This document shows, piece by piece, positions 1 to 9,024 of a stretch of DNA of 64,000 nucleotides. Position 1 is the stretch's first letter, and each line of letters begins with the position of its first letter. A program made the position numbers and the translations under genes. The notes beneath the pieces were generated by a model. That model was not told where the DNA came from. It made no database searches and saw nothing but the letters and a program-made list of their open reading frames with translations. Source of the DNA: Halanaerobium saccharolyticum subsp. saccharolyticum DSM 6643 (GTDB lineage: Bacteria > Bacillota > Halanaerobiia > Halanaerobiales > Halanaerobiaceae); NCBI RefSeq assembly GCF_000350165.1, contig NZ_CAUI01000019.1:62001-126000 (forward strand). Direction: 5' to 3'.

Positions 1-332
1 AGGAGATCGCGGAAAATTTACTTGCTGATGGGGTTCAGGCAGTTATATTAACTTCTACTTGAGGTACCTGTACACGTTGCGGTGCAACAATGGTGAAAGA
101 AATTGAAAGATCTGGTATTCCAGTTGTTCATGTGGCAACAGTAGTTCCAATTTCAATGACAGTAGGAGCAAATCGAATTGTTCCAGCTATTGCCATTCCA
201 TATCCTCTAGGGGATCCTGATTTAGGCAAAAAAGAAGAAAAAAAATTAAGAAGAGATATTGTGGAAAAAGCATTAGATGCTCTGCAGACTGATATTGATG
301 AGCAGACAGTTTTTTCTGTTAATGAAGAATAG
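1..332 (+). CDS. Glycine/betaine/sarcosine reductase selenoprotein subunit B, C-terminal part (GrdB/GrdF/GrdH)
   Basis: This is the 3' end of a substrate-specific protein B of a Stickland reductase, which binds glycine, betaine or sarcosine and passes a carboxymethyl group to selenoprotein A. The reading frame is open from base 3 and runs through an in-frame TGA at 60-62. With TGA read as selenocysteine the peptide is ILTST-U-GTCTRCGAT, the U-x2-C-x2-C redox motif of this family, and the frame then continues 90 codons to TAG at 330-332, ending in EEKKLRRDIVEKAL and DEQTVF as family members do. A conventional ORF call would begin at the internal ATG at 90 and miss the catalytic residue. Only about 110 residues are visible, so I cannot say which of the three substrates is used. 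Downstream grdC and grdD and the nearby selC-selA-selB fit this role. Confidence 0.9.
63..90 (+). promoter_or_regulatory. SECIS-like hairpin for selenocysteine insertion
   Basis: Directly after the in-frame TGA (60-62), GTTGC at 76-80 pairs perfectly with GCAAC at 84-88 around a GGT loop. The stem-loop begins 13 bases after the UGA and has G and U in the apical loop, as bacterial SECIS elements bound by SelB do. It lies inside coding sequence and is consistent with the selB gene 7 kb downstream. Confidence 0.75.
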
Positions 333-349
333 CTAAATAATATAAAGAT

Positions 350-383
350 GATACAGGCATAGCTCTATGCCTGTATCTTTTAA
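350..383 (+). terminator. Rho-independent terminator after the selenoprotein gene
   Basis: An 11-bp perfect stem (GATACAGGCAT at 350-360 with its complement at 367-377), a 6-base loop and a short T-rich tail follow the stop codon. It probably lowers transcription into the thioredoxin reductase and grdCD genes relative to the selenoprotein. Confidence 0.75.
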
Positions 384-418
384 TTCTAATAAATAAAAAT
401 ATCCATAGGAGGAAAAAT

Positions 419-1624
419 ATGAGTCAAGAATATGATCTGATTGTACTTGGTGGTGGACCAGCTGGAATGGCCTCAGCAATTTATGGTTCTCGTTCCAGAC
501 TAAACACCTTAGTTTTAGAAGCCAAGAGAAAAACTGGCGGTCAGCCAAGTACTTATCATGATATGGAAAATTATCCTGGAGTACCAGAAACCACTGCTTC
601 TGAATTGATGGAAAACTTCCGCAGTCATGCCGAAAAATTTGGTACTGAATTTAAGCGGGGGGAAGTTAAATCTCTAGAAGTTAATGGTTTCGAAAAAGTA
701 GTAAAATGTAAAAAGGGCGAAGAGTACAAAACAAAAAGTGTTGTAATTGCTACAGGTGCTGAACCCAGAAAGTTAGGAATTAAAGGTGAAGAAGAATTTA
801 AAGGTAAGGGAGTATCTTACTGTGCAACCTGTGATGCAGATCTTTTTACAGATTTAGATATAGTTGTAGTTGGTAATGGAAACTCAGCTGTTGAAGAATC
901 AATTTATCTGAGTAAATTTGTCAACAAGATTACAATGATAGTCATTCATGATGAAGGTGTAATGGATGCTGAAAAGATTCTGCAGGAAAAAGCAATGGAA
1001 AATGAAAAAATTGATTTTGTCTGGAATTCTGTTCTAGAAGAAATCAAGGGGGATGGACTGGTAGAAAAGGCTGTTGTTAAAAATATTAAAAATGGTGAAA
1101 AATCTGAGCTTGACTGTTCAGGCGTCTTCTTTTTTGTAGGAAGAGTTCCCAGCACTGACTTTTTAGAAGGTGTTGTTGATTTAACAGAGCATGGTTATGT
1201 TGAAACAACAAAACAGATGGAAACAAACCAACCGGGAGTTTATGCAGTTGGTGATGTGAGAAATAAAGTTGTACGTCAGGTAATAACAGCAGCTGGTGAT
1301 GGAGCGACTGCAGCTGTAATGGCTCAGGGCTATATTGAAGAAGAAGAATACTGGCAGAATCATGTTGTTGAGGCTGATAAACCAGCTTTAGTAGCTTTCT
1401 GGAGTGTTACCGATCAAGAAAGCATGGATCTGGTGAGTCAATTAGAAAATATGGAACTTGAAGACAAGGGCTATAAGTTCTTAAAGATTGATACTTATAA
1501 AAATAGACTTATTTCTGGTCGATATGATATTGAAGAAATACCAACAATATTAAAACTTGAAGATGGTAAAGTTGCTGAAAAGCTAGTTGCGCCAACTGAA
1601 AAAGAATTAAAGAATATATTTTAA
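419..1624 (+). CDS. Thioredoxin reductase-like flavoprotein fused to a thioredoxin-fold domain without CXXC
   Basis: This 401-residue protein would feed electrons to the Stickland reductase. Residues 1 to about 315 form a TrxB-like FAD oxidoreductase: the FAD motif GGGPAG at 11-16, the redox pair CATC at 135-138, a second dinucleotide motif GNGNSA near 153, and the FAD-binding YAVGDVR. The arginine-rich HRRxxxR motif that binds NADPH is absent; the equivalent region reads VIHDEGVMDAEK, so NADH or ferredoxin may be the donor. Residues about 325-401 look like a thioredoxin fold (VAFWSVTD, the PTI cis-proline loop, LEDGKVAEK), but the WCGPC position is WSVTD and contains no cysteine. The start has a strong AGGAGG site. 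Position between the selenoprotein and grdC supports the role; the electron donor is inferred. Confidence 0.85.
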   Translation: MSQEYDLIVLGGGPAGMASAIYGSRSRLNTLVLEAKRKTGGQPSTYHDMENYPGVPETTASELMENFRSHAEKFGTEFKRGEVKSLEVNGFEKVVKCKKGEEYKTKSVVIATGAEPRKLGIKGEEEFKGKGVSYCATCDADLFTDLDIVVVGNGNSAVEESIYLSKFVNKITMIVIHDEGVMDAEKILQEKAMENEKIDFVWNSVLEEIKGDGLVEKAVVKNIKNGEKSELDCSGVFFFVGRVPSTDFLEGVVDLTEHGYVETTKQMETNQPGVYAVGDVRNKVVRQVITAAGDGATAAVMAQGYIEEEEYWQNHVVEADKPALVAFWSVTDQESMDLVSQLENMELEDKGYKFLKIDTYKNRLISGRYDIEEIPTILKLEDGKVAEKLVAPTEKELKNIF

Positions 1625-1656
1625 AGAGTATTTCTAAATTTTGTGGAGGTGGGAAA

Positions 1657-3198
1657 ATGGATTTTCCAGTAATTAAAGGTTCAGGTTATGTTTTAGTACA
1701 TACACCAAACATCTTAAAGGAGGGCGGCTCTACCCAGACAACAACCAGAGCTAAAAATCCTGATGATGAGTATTTAAAGAAGTTGGATGACTATCTAAGA
1801 ACTTTTGCAGAAGTGGTTTCTTATGCGCCTAATCAGGCTTATATAGGTAATATTTTACCTGATGAGCTAAAAGATATTGAAACACCCTGGTATGAAAAAG
1901 AAAACTTTGTTGAAAGCGGCAGGTATGGCGATTTTGGTGAAATAATGCCCGAAGATGAGTTTTATGCTTTAATCAAACATGTTGACGTTTTTGATTTAGT
2001 AAAGTTAAGCACAGACTTTATTGCAGAGATTGAGCCTAAGCTTGCAGAACACCCTATTTTAAAAGAAATGGAGATTGAACTGGGTGAAGGCGAAGATGTC
2101 TCTGAGTTAGAAGCTCTATTAGAAAATCATGCAGAACCACTTTATTTAGATAATAAATTGGTTGGCTGTGTAAAAAGAGCTCATGAAAGTGATGTCAACC
2201 TTAATGCACATACTATTTTAGAGAACTTAGTCGCTAAAGCATCTGCAGTTTTATCAGTGAAAAATCTAGCTGCAAAAAACGATATTGACTTAAATGATGT
2301 TGATTATGTACTTGAATGTTCTGAAGAGGCATGTGGAGATATTAATCAGCGTGGTGGAGGCAACTTTGCTAAAGCTATAGCAGAAATGGCAGGCTGTGAA
2401 AATGCTAATGGTTCAGATGTTAGAAGTTTCTGTGCAGCACCTGCTCATGCTGTTGTTAATGCGGCTGCTTTAGTTCAGTCAGGAATTTATGATAATGTTG
2501 TAGTTGCAGCCGGTGGATCTGTAGCAAAACTAGGGATGAACGGTAAAGATCACATCAAAAAAGAGATGCCTGTTTTAGAAGATACTCTAGGTGGATTTGC
2601 AATCTTAATCTCTAAAAATGATGGAGCCAGTCCAGTTATTAGAACTGATATTATCGGTCGTCATAAAGTTGGAACAGGATCTTCACCACAGGCCGTAATT
2701 AGTTCTTTGGTAACTGATCCTTTAGATGAAAATGATTTAAATATTAAAGATATCGATAAATATTCTGTAGAAATGCAGAATCCAGAAGTTACAAAACCTG
2801 CTGGTGCAGGAGATGTTCCAGAATCTAATTACAAAATGATTGCTGCTTTAGGAGTTAAACGCGGTGATTTAGAAAGAAAAGAACTGATGAGCTTTGTTAA
2901 AGAACACGGAATGCCAGGATTTGCGCCAACTCAGGGCCATATCCCCTCAGGAGTTCCATTCGTTGGACCAGCAGCCAAAATGATGAAGGCTGGCCAGATT
3001 GAAAAAGCAATGATTATTGGTAAAGGAAGTCTTTTCTTAGGTAGAATGACTAACCAGTTTGATGGAGTTTCTTTTGTAATTGAAAAGAATTCGGGAGCAA
3101 AAAAGGAAGAAAACAGTGTAAGTGATAAAGAAATCAAAAATATGATCGCCGGTGCTATGCGCCAGATGGCAGATAATCTTCTCGGCGAAACCGAGTGA
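1657..3198 (+). CDS. grdC: Glycine/sarcosine/betaine reductase complex component C, beta subunit (GrdC)
   Basis: GrdC works with GrdD as protein C of the Stickland reductases, which turns the carboxymethyl-selenoether on protein A into an enzyme-bound acetyl thioester and then acetyl phosphate. The 513-residue sequence has the family's thiolase/FabH-like features: DVDYVLECSEEACGDINQRGGGNFAK around residues 210-235 with conserved cysteines, VRSFCAAPAHAVV, and a C-terminal GHIPSGVPFVGPAAKMM segment. GTGGAGGTGG precedes the ATG. The gene is followed after 10 bases by grdD, so the two are translated together. Length matches the family. Which B-type protein it partners is not decided by this gene, because protein C is shared. 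Confidence 0.93.
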   Translation: MDFPVIKGSGYVLVHTPNILKEGGSTQTTTRAKNPDDEYLKKLDDYLRTFAEVVSYAPNQAYIGNILPDELKDIETPWYEKENFVESGRYGDFGEIMPEDEFYALIKHVDVFDLVKLSTDFIAEIEPKLAEHPILKEMEIELGEGEDVSELEALLENHAEPLYLDNKLVGCVKRAHESDVNLNAHTILENLVAKASAVLSVKNLAAKNDIDLNDVDYVLECSEEACGDINQRGGGNFAKAIAEMAGCENANGSDVRSFCAAPAHAVVNAAALVQSGIYDNVVVAAGGSVAKLGMNGKDHIKKEMPVLEDTLGGFAILISKNDGASPVIRTDIIGRHKVGTGSSPQAVISSLVTDPLDENDLNIKDIDKYSVEMQNPEVTKPAGAGDVPESNYKMIAALGVKRGDLERKELMSFVKEHGMPGFAPTQGHIPSGVPFVGPAAKMMKAGQIEKAMIIGKGSLFLGRMTNQFDGVSFVIEKNSGAKKEENSVSDKEIKNMIAGAMRQMADNLLGETE

Positions 3199-3208
3199 GG
3201 TGGATAAA

Positions 3209-4348
3209 ATGACAGAAAATGTAAAGAAAAGAGTTGCCGGAGTGTTTAATGAGGTTGCAGCAGCTATTGAATCAGGTGAGTTTGGTGATAAAAAGAAAAT
3301 TGGCCTGACTTTACTTGATAGTGAACATGGAGTTGATGAACTAAAAAAGGCTGCAGAAATCGCTGAAAATAATTATAATGATTTAGAGGTAGACTTAATT
3401 GGCTGTGAGGAAGAAAAATGCAGCTGTCTGGCAGATGCACATTCTATAATGGATCAAAAATTAGATAATAATGAGCTGGATGCTGCAGTTACCTTGCATT
3501 ATAGTTTTCCTTTAGGTGTATCAACAGTAGGTAGAGTTGTAACTCCTGGTCAGGGAAAAGAGATGTTGATTGCTACTACTACAGGAACTACTGATACAAA
3601 TCGAGTTCCCTCAATGCTTAAAAATACTATTTATGGGATAGCAGCTGCAAAATCTTTAGGGATTGAAAAACCAACAGTAGGGATTTTAAATGTAGAAGGA
3701 GCAAGACTTGTAGAAAAAAATCTGCAGAAGTTAAAAGAAAATGGTTATGAGTTTGAATTTGCAACTTCTGTAAGAGCAGATGGTGGTTCTGTGATGAGAG
3801 GAAATGATCTGCTTTTAGGAGTACCCGATGTAATGGTAACCGATACTCTAACCGGGAATATGCTGATGAAAGTATTTTCTGCCTTTAATACAGGTGGACA
3901 GTACGAAGCAGTTGGTTATGGTTATGGTCCTGGAGTTGGAGACAATTTTGATAAATTAATCGGAATTATCTCACGTGCTTCTGGAGCCCCAGTAATTGCT
4001 AATGCGATTAAATTTATGGCAGAAGTAAGTAAGGGTAATTTATTAGAGATTACTAAAGCTGAGCTTAAAGCAGCTAATAATGCTGGTTTAAAAGATATAA
4101 TATCTGAACTTAAGAGCAGCAGTTCAGCGGCAGAAGCTGAAGCAGTAAAAGAACCAAGCAAAAAAGTAACTGATGAAGAGATATCAGGTATTGATATTCT
4201 AGAAATAGAGGCTGCCAAAGAAAGTCTCTGGAAAAAAGATATATATGCAGAAACAGGAATGGGATGTACAGGACCAGTAATCTTAATTGCTGAAGCAGAT
4301 GAAGAAAAAGCAAGAGCAGAGCTAAAAAAGGCAGGTTTTATTGAGTAA
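3209..4348 (+). CDS. grdD: Glycine/sarcosine/betaine reductase complex component C, alpha subunit (GrdD)
   Basis: GrdD releases the acetyl group as acetyl phosphate, giving the cell an ATP-yielding step. I start it at ATG 3209, which has GAGGTGG at 3196-3202 overlapping the grdC stop; a longer in-frame start at 3152 would lie inside grdC and has no ribosome site. The 379-residue protein carries a PlsX-like body with GSVMRGNDLLLGVPDV and TGGQYEAVGYGYGPGVGDNF. Its C-terminal ETGMGCTGPVIL places a cysteine at residue 353, matching the catalytic Cys359 described for the Eubacterium acidaminophilum enzyme. It is the last gene of the cluster and a terminator follows. Confidence 0.94.
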   Translation: MTENVKKRVAGVFNEVAAAIESGEFGDKKKIGLTLLDSEHGVDELKKAAEIAENNYNDLEVDLIGCEEEKCSCLADAHSIMDQKLDNNELDAAVTLHYSFPLGVSTVGRVVTPGQGKEMLIATTTGTTDTNRVPSMLKNTIYGIAAAKSLGIEKPTVGILNVEGARLVEKNLQKLKENGYEFEFATSVRADGGSVMRGNDLLLGVPDVMVTDTLTGNMLMKVFSAFNTGGQYEAVGYGYGPGVGDNFDKLIGIISRASGAPVIANAIKFMAEVSKGNLLEITKAELKAANNAGLKDIISELKSSSSAAEAEAVKEPSKKVTDEEISGIDILEIEAAKESLWKKDIYAETGMGCTGPVILIAEADEEKARAELKKAGFIE

Positions 4349-4410
4349 ATCATTCTTAAAAAGTGATTTTGCTAAGTTTTATTAATAATTATTAATAAAA
4401 CTGAATATAA

Positions 4411-4450
4411 AAGAGCCTATTCCCCAAAATGATGGGATAGGCTCTTAATA
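4411..4450 (+). terminator. Terminator after grdD
   Basis: AAGAGCCTAT-T-CCC (4411-4424) pairs with GGGATAGGCTCTT (4433-4445) with one bulged T and an 8-base loop. The T-tract is weak (TTAATAATATTT). Confidence 0.65.
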
Positions 4451-4504
4451 ATATTTATCAGCCATTGTAGATCAATTCAAACTATAATTAGAAGTGTGAT
4501 AAAA

Positions 4505-5407
4505 ATGTTTATTTGGAATCTATGTGCTTTTATGGGGACTTCAATATTTGCCTTAAACTTTATTTCTATGAAAATATTAACTAAGTTTCTGCCTACAATG
4601 TTAATTGTCTTTTTGAGATTTGGCTTAGCTGGAATATTTCTATTTTTATTTCTCATCATTAAAAAGAAGAATGTTCTTGTTAATAATAAACCAGATTTAT
4701 TAAAGTTGTTTATTTCTGCTTTATTTGGCATGAGTCTTTATTATTATTTTTTTACCAGCTCTCTGCAGTATATTTCTCCAGCTTTAGCTTCTTTAATTTG
4801 TTCAATAATTCCTATTTTAACCTTATTATTTGATTGTATTATTAATAAAACAAAAGCTAAAAAAATAACTGTATTTTTATTTTTACTTTCAATTTTTGGA
4901 GTTTGTTTAGTTATAGATGTAAAAGGGGTTATTAATATTTTTGCTACTGCTAAAGGTTTTCTATTGATGCTTTTAGGAGTGATCTCTTGGATAATCTATA
5001 CTATAAAAGTAGAATATTTGTTAGAAAAATATAATGGCATTTTAGTTTTGGCTTATCAGTGTATTTTTGGTTCCTTAATAACGGCTGTTTTTGCTTTTAA
5101 AGATATGAGTGATTTAATAGTTGTTTTAAATTCTAACGATTTTATTTTAATAATTTCAAATATAATATTTGTAAGTCTAATTGCAACAGCTTTGGGCTAT
5201 TTACTGTATAATTTGAGCATAAAAAATTTGGGAGTTGCTTTACCTTCATTGTATATGAATACAATGCCGATAATAACTCTTGTTGCTTCATATTTTTTAT
5301 TGAATTCAACTATTACTTATAAAAAAACAATTGGAATTATGATAGTAATTATTTCAGCGATGATTGTTACAGTTAAAGAAAATAGCAGCCTTAATTTTAC
5401 AAAATAA
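4505..5407 (+). CDS. EamA/DMT-family transporter, about ten membrane segments
   Basis: A roughly 300-residue integral membrane protein of the drug/metabolite transporter superfamily. Ten hydrophobic segments can be counted, in two repeated halves, with typical EamA wording: TSIFALNFISMKIL in the first helix, LRFGLAGIFLF in the second, SPALASLICSIIPILT in the first half and GVALPSLYMNTMPIITLVASYFLL in the second. The substrate cannot be read from sequence; amino acid or metabolite export is common. ATG 4505 is chosen although a GTG at 4496 is in frame; neither has a good ribosome site. It is flanked by terminators upstream and the tRNA-Sec promoter downstream, so it seems a single-gene unit. 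Its coding sequence is noticeably more AT-rich than the neighbouring grd genes. Confidence 0.85.
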   Translation: MFIWNLCAFMGTSIFALNFISMKILTKFLPTMLIVFLRFGLAGIFLFLFLIIKKKNVLVNNKPDLLKLFISALFGMSLYYYFFTSSLQYISPALASLICSIIPILTLLFDCIINKTKAKKITVFLFLLSIFGVCLVIDVKGVINIFATAKGFLLMLLGVISWIIYTIKVEYLLEKYNGILVLAYQCIFGSLITAVFAFKDMSDLIVVLNSNDFILIISNIIFVSLIATALGYLLYNLSIKNLGVALPSLYMNTMPIITLVASYFLLNSTITYKKTIGIMIVIISAMIVTVKENSSLNFTK

Positions 5408-5410
5408 AGC

Positions 5411-5439
5411 TTGTAAAATAAATAACATAATGCTATAAT
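5411..5439 (+). promoter_or_regulatory. Promoter of selC
   Basis: TTGTAA at 5411-5416, a 17-base spacer and a perfect TATAAT at 5434-5439 preceded by TG (extended -10). Predicted start is about 15 bases before the tRNA. Confidence 0.75.
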
Positions 5440-5460
5440 TATATTGATCATAAGATATAT

Positions 5461-5559
5461 GGGAGTGTTTATGTTCAAGGTGAACATCCTGGACTTCAAA
5501 TCCAGCGGCAGGCAGGCGGACCTGTCTGCGGTGGGTTCGATTCCCACACATTCCCGCCA
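5461..5559 (+). tRNA. selC: Selenocysteine tRNA (tRNA-Sec, anticodon UCA)
   Basis: A 99-base tRNA with encoded CCA (5557-5559). The acceptor stem is 8 bp (5461-5468 with 5548-5555, one G-T pair) and the T stem is 5 bp (GTGGG/CCCAC around TTCGATT), the 8+5 pattern special to bacterial tRNA-Sec. The D stem GTTCA/TGAAC has a tiny loop. The anticodon arm is CTGGA-CTTCAAA-TCCAG, giving anticodon TCA, which reads UGA. The long variable arm GGCAGGCAGGCGGACCTG is typical. selA follows directly. Confidence 0.97.
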
Positions 5560-5580
5560 TATAAATATTTAAATTTTTAG

Positions 5581-5623
5581 GCATCTATTTAGATTATATA
5601 ATCTTGGTAGGTGTATTTTTTTT
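5581..5623 (+). terminator. Terminator after selC
   Basis: An inner 14-bp palindrome (AGATTATATAATCT, 5591-5604) is enclosed by a GCATCTA/TAGGTGT stem, followed by a run of eight T. It ends the short tRNA transcript before selA. Confidence 0.75.
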
Positions 5624-5669
5624 AATCATTTTTAAGTGATAAGGCTATTAATCTTAGGGGGAAGAATCC

Positions 5670-7085
5670 ATGGGGAAACAAGAACTATTAAAGTCAATAC
5701 CTGCTGTAAATGATATATTAGCTGAAAAAAAATCAGAAAAAATAAAGAATGAATATTCTAGAAATGATTTATTAGAAGGAATAAGATATGTAACTGATAA
5801 ATTGCGGAGTAAAATTTTAGCTGATGATTTTTCGCAGACTAATTTTGACCAGGATTTATTAAAAACAGATAATATTTTAGATTCGGTAAATAATTATTTA
5901 AAAAATATCTACCAGCCTGAAATGTCATCGGCTATCAATGCTACAGGTGTTGTTATACATACCAATCTTGGTCGATCACTGCTTGCTGACAGTGCGGCAG
6001 AAGCTGTTAATAATGTGGCCAAACATTATTCAACTTTAGAAATTGATAAAGATAGTGGTGAACGGGGTGACCGCTATTCTTCAGTTCAAAATATAATTAA
6101 AAAACTAACTGGAGCCGAAGCTGCTCTGGTAGTAAATAATAACGCAGCAGCAGTTACATTAGTTTTAGCTGCAATAGCTGAAGATAAAGAGGTTGTAATT
6201 TCTCGCGGCGAACTTGTTGAAATTGGAGGTTCATTTAGAGTTCCAGAGGTTATGGAACAAAGTGGAGCAAAATTAGTAGAAGTTGGTTCAACCAATAAAG
6301 TTTATCTAAAAGATTATTTGAATGCAGTTACTGAAGAAACAGGAGCTTTTTTAAAAGTTCATACCAGCAATTATAGAATTAAAGGCTTTACAGCGACTGT
6401 TGATGCAGAAGAGCTGGTTAATGATGCTCATCAAAGAGATATTCCAGTTATAGAAGATTTAGGCAGTGGTATAATTTTCGATCTACAGTCTTATGGGCTT
6501 CCGTATGAACCTACAGTTAAAGAAAGTATAGATGCAGGTATTGATTTAGTAACCTTTAGTGGAGATAAATTGCTTGGTGGACCTCAGGCTGGAATAATTG
6601 TCGGCAAGAAAAAATATATTGAAAAATTAGAATACCATCCTTTATTAAGAGCTTTGAGAGTTGATAAGTTTACTCTAGCAGCACTGGAAGCTACGCTTAA
6701 ACTTTATCGTAACTTTGATGAAGCTGTAGATAAAATACCAACTCTTAAAATGCTGACAGAAACAGATCTAAAAGTTAAAAAGAGGGCTGAAAAACTTCTT
6801 TCTTACATAGATAAAAATGATAAGTTTATTCTTGAAATTGAAAAAGATACAGCTCGAATAGGTGGGGGTAGTTATCCTCTAACTGAAATAAAAACTTATG
6901 TTTTGACAATTGAATCGAAATTAATTTCTTCAGAAAAAATGGCTTATAAATTGAGACAGACTGAGATGCCTATTTTTAGTAGAATTAAAAATCAGAAATT
7001 AATAATTGATCTTAAAACTGTACAGGAAAGTGAAATCGAACTATTAGCTGGAGAGATCAATCAGGTGCTGAGGGAGGAACTTTGA
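5670..7085 (+). CDS. selA: L-seryl-tRNA(Sec) selenium transferase
   Basis: SelA converts seryl-tRNA-Sec to selenocysteyl-tRNA-Sec using selenophosphate and PLP. The 471-residue protein matches bacterial SelA throughout: an N-terminal tRNA-binding region (LLKSIPAVNDIL), INATGVVIHTNLGRSLL near residue 90, GERGDRYSSVQNI, and the PLP-lysine motif TFSGDKLLGGPQAG with the lysine at about residue 300. ATG 5670 is preceded by TTAGGGGGAAG. The stop overlaps the selB start by one base (TGATG), so the two are translationally coupled. The upstream tRNA gene and the nearby selenoprotein give the expected context; selD is not in the window. Confidence 0.97.
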   Translation: MGKQELLKSIPAVNDILAEKKSEKIKNEYSRNDLLEGIRYVTDKLRSKILADDFSQTNFDQDLLKTDNILDSVNNYLKNIYQPEMSSAINATGVVIHTNLGRSLLADSAAEAVNNVAKHYSTLEIDKDSGERGDRYSSVQNIIKKLTGAEAALVVNNNAAAVTLVLAAIAEDKEVVISRGELVEIGGSFRVPEVMEQSGAKLVEVGSTNKVYLKDYLNAVTEETGAFLKVHTSNYRIKGFTATVDAEELVNDAHQRDIPVIEDLGSGIIFDLQSYGLPYEPTVKESIDAGIDLVTFSGDKLLGGPQAGIIVGKKKYIEKLEYHPLLRALRVDKFTLAALEATLKLYRNFDEAVDKIPTLKMLTETDLKVKKRAEKLLSYIDKNDKFILEIEKDTARIGGGSYPLTEIKTYVLTIESKLISSEKMAYKLRQTEMPIFSRIKNQKLIIDLKTVQESEIELLAGEINQVLREEL

Positions 7086-9010
7086 TGAGCGAAAAAAATA
7101 TTATTATTGGCACAGCAGGTCACATTGACCATGGGAAAACAACTTTAATTAAGGCCCTTACCGGTGCAGATACAGATCGATTAAAACAGGAAAAAGAACG
7201 TGGAATTTCAATTGAGCTTGGTTTTACTTCTTTTGAACTTTCAAATCAGAATCAGGTAGGTATTATTGATGTACCAGGACATGAAAAATTTATAAAAAAT
7301 ATGCTGGCGGGAGCGGCTGGTGTTGATTTGGCACTTTTAGTTGTTGCTGCAGATGAAGGTATGATGCCTCAATCTAAAGAACATCTTGCAATTCTTGATT
7401 TGCTTGATGTAAAACATGGTGTTGTGGCTTTAACTAAAACTGATAAGGTAGATGAGGAATGGAAAAAACTTGTTATCGAAGATACACGTGAAAAACTAGC
7501 AGGTTCATTTTTAGAAGATGCAGCAATTATTCCTGTTTCTGCAGTAGAAAAAAAAGGAATAGCTGATTTAAAGACTGAAATTAACAATATAGTTGATAAA
7601 ATTAGTGGTAAAGAAACTGAAAGTAATACCTACTTTCCAATTGATAGAGTTTTTACTCTTAAGGGATTTGGAACAATAGTAACCGGAACTCTTTTTCGAG
7701 GAGTCATCGAGGTTGAGGACGAACTTGAGCTTTATCCAGAGTCTAAAAAATTACGGGTTAGAAGTTTACAGGTTCATAACAATCAGGTTCAGAAAGTATA
7801 TCCTGGTCAGAGAGTAGGTATTAATCTTTCGGGTATTGATAAAGACGAGCTGCAGAGAGGTGATGTTCTGGCCAAAGTTGATTCTCTATTTAAAACAAAA
7901 TATTTTGAGGCAAATTTAAAGATGTTAAAAGATTTAAGCTTTGTTTTAAAAAATGGTGATCAAATTAGATTTCATATCGGATCTAAAGAAATTATTGGTA
8001 GGGTTTATCTTTATGATAAAAAAGAGCTTTTTCCTGGGGAAGAAGCTTATGTGCAGTTTAGCTTAGAAGAAGAGATTGCGGCTTATTTAGGTGAGAAATT
8101 TGTTATTAGGCGATATTCTCCAATGAATTTAATAGGTGGCGGGAAAGTTATAATTGTTGATCCACCTCCAAGAAAAAGAAATGAGAATCAGGTAATTGAG
8201 CTGCTTAAAAAAATAGAAAATGGTGATTGGAAAAAAAGAATAGAAATATTTATTAATTCTAAAAAATTTGAATCTGCTTCTATAAAATATTTACTTAAAA
8301 AATCATCACTGCAGGAAGATGAATTAATTAATATTTTGCAAGATCTAAAAGAAGATAAAAAAATCCTTCGTTTAAAAAAGGGTAATAATAGTTTGTGGAT
8401 TCATATAGATAAATTTAAAGAAGTAAAAGAACAAATAATTGACTGTATAGCTTCTTATCATCAGAATAATCACCTGGAAACAGGGATTAGTAAAGAAGAA
8501 TTAAGATCAAAAATTAAATTTAATTTTGACAATCAGGAATTTAATACAATAATTAAAATTTTAACAGACAAAAATTTAATCAAAGAGAAAGAAAATGCTG
8601 TAGCTCTTTTTGATTTTACAATTTCTTTTACTGAAAAAGAAAAAGAAATAAAAAATAAAATTATTGATGAATTCCTAAATGATTTATATTATCCGCCAGC
8701 TTTATCAGAACTTAAAGATAAATTAAAGATAGCTAAGCAGGAAGAAAAAAAATTTAATTCAATAATTAATTATTTGATTTCTGAGCAGACTATAATCAGA
8801 TTAAACAATGAAATACTTATTCATAAGGATGCTGTAGAAAGATCCCGAAAATTATTAGAAGACTATTTAAATAAAAATTATGAGATTGAACTTGGAGAAT
8901 TTAGAGATTTAATTGAAAGCAGCAGAAAATATGCCCTGGCACTACTAAAGAAATTTGAAAAGGACAGATTAGTTAAAAAGAATGGAGATAAAAGAGTACT
9001 ATATAATTAA
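7085..9010 (+). CDS. selB: Selenocysteine-specific translation elongation factor
   Basis: SelB carries Sec-tRNA to ribosomes stalled at UGA next to a SECIS hairpin. The 641-residue protein has an EF-Tu-like GTPase domain with [13 protein letters not shown] near the N terminus, the switch segment [22 protein letters not shown] and [11 protein letters not shown]. It continues through beta-barrel domains ([14 protein letters not shown]) to a long lysine-rich C-terminal half of winged-helix repeats that bind the SECIS RNA. I use ATG 7085, which overlaps the selA stop and follows AGGGAGGA; an in-frame TTG at 7082 is less likely. The C-terminal half is strikingly rich in K, N and I, as the DNA is very AT-rich there. 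Confidence 0.96.
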   Translation: MSEKNIIIGTAGHIDHGKTTLIKALTGADTDRLKQEKERGISIELGFTSFELSNQNQVGIIDVPGHEKFIKNMLAGAAGVDLALLVVAADEGMMPQSKEHLAILDLLDVKHGVVALTKTDKVDEEWKKLVIEDTREKLAGSFLEDAAIIPVSAVEKKGIADLKTEINNIVDKISGKETESNTYFPIDRVFTLKGFGTIVTGTLFRGVIEVEDELELYPESKKLRVRSLQVHNNQVQKVYPGQRVGINLSGIDKDELQRGDVLAKVDSLFKTKYFEANLKMLKDLSFVLKNGDQIRFHIGSKEIIGRVYLYDKKELFPGEEAYVQFSLEEEIAAYLGEKFVIRRYSPMNLIGGGKVIIVDPPPRKRNENQVIELLKKIENGDWKKRIEIFINSKKFESASIKYLLKKSSLQEDELINILQDLKEDKKILRLKKGNNSLWIHIDKFKEVKEQIIDCIASYHQNNHLETGISKEELRSKIKFNFDNQEFNTIIKILTDKNLIKEKENAVALFDFTISFTEKEKEIKNKIIDEFLNDLYYPPALSELKDKLKIAKQEEKKFNSIINYLISEQTIIRLNNEILIHKDAVERSRKLLEDYLNKNYEIELGEFRDLIESSRKYALALLKKFEKDRLVKKNGDKRVLYN

Positions 9011-9024
9011 GATTATCCAAAAAT

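Noticed and set aside
3922-4353. 143-residue minus-strand ORF opposite grdD
   Set aside because: It is the antisense shadow of a well-conserved grdD frame, with a serine/alanine/isoleucine-rich composition typical of such shadows.
5317-5584. Minus-strand ORFs across the tRNA-Sec gene
   Set aside because: They are antisense to a tRNA with complete secondary structure and to the EamA gene; no ribosome site or family match.
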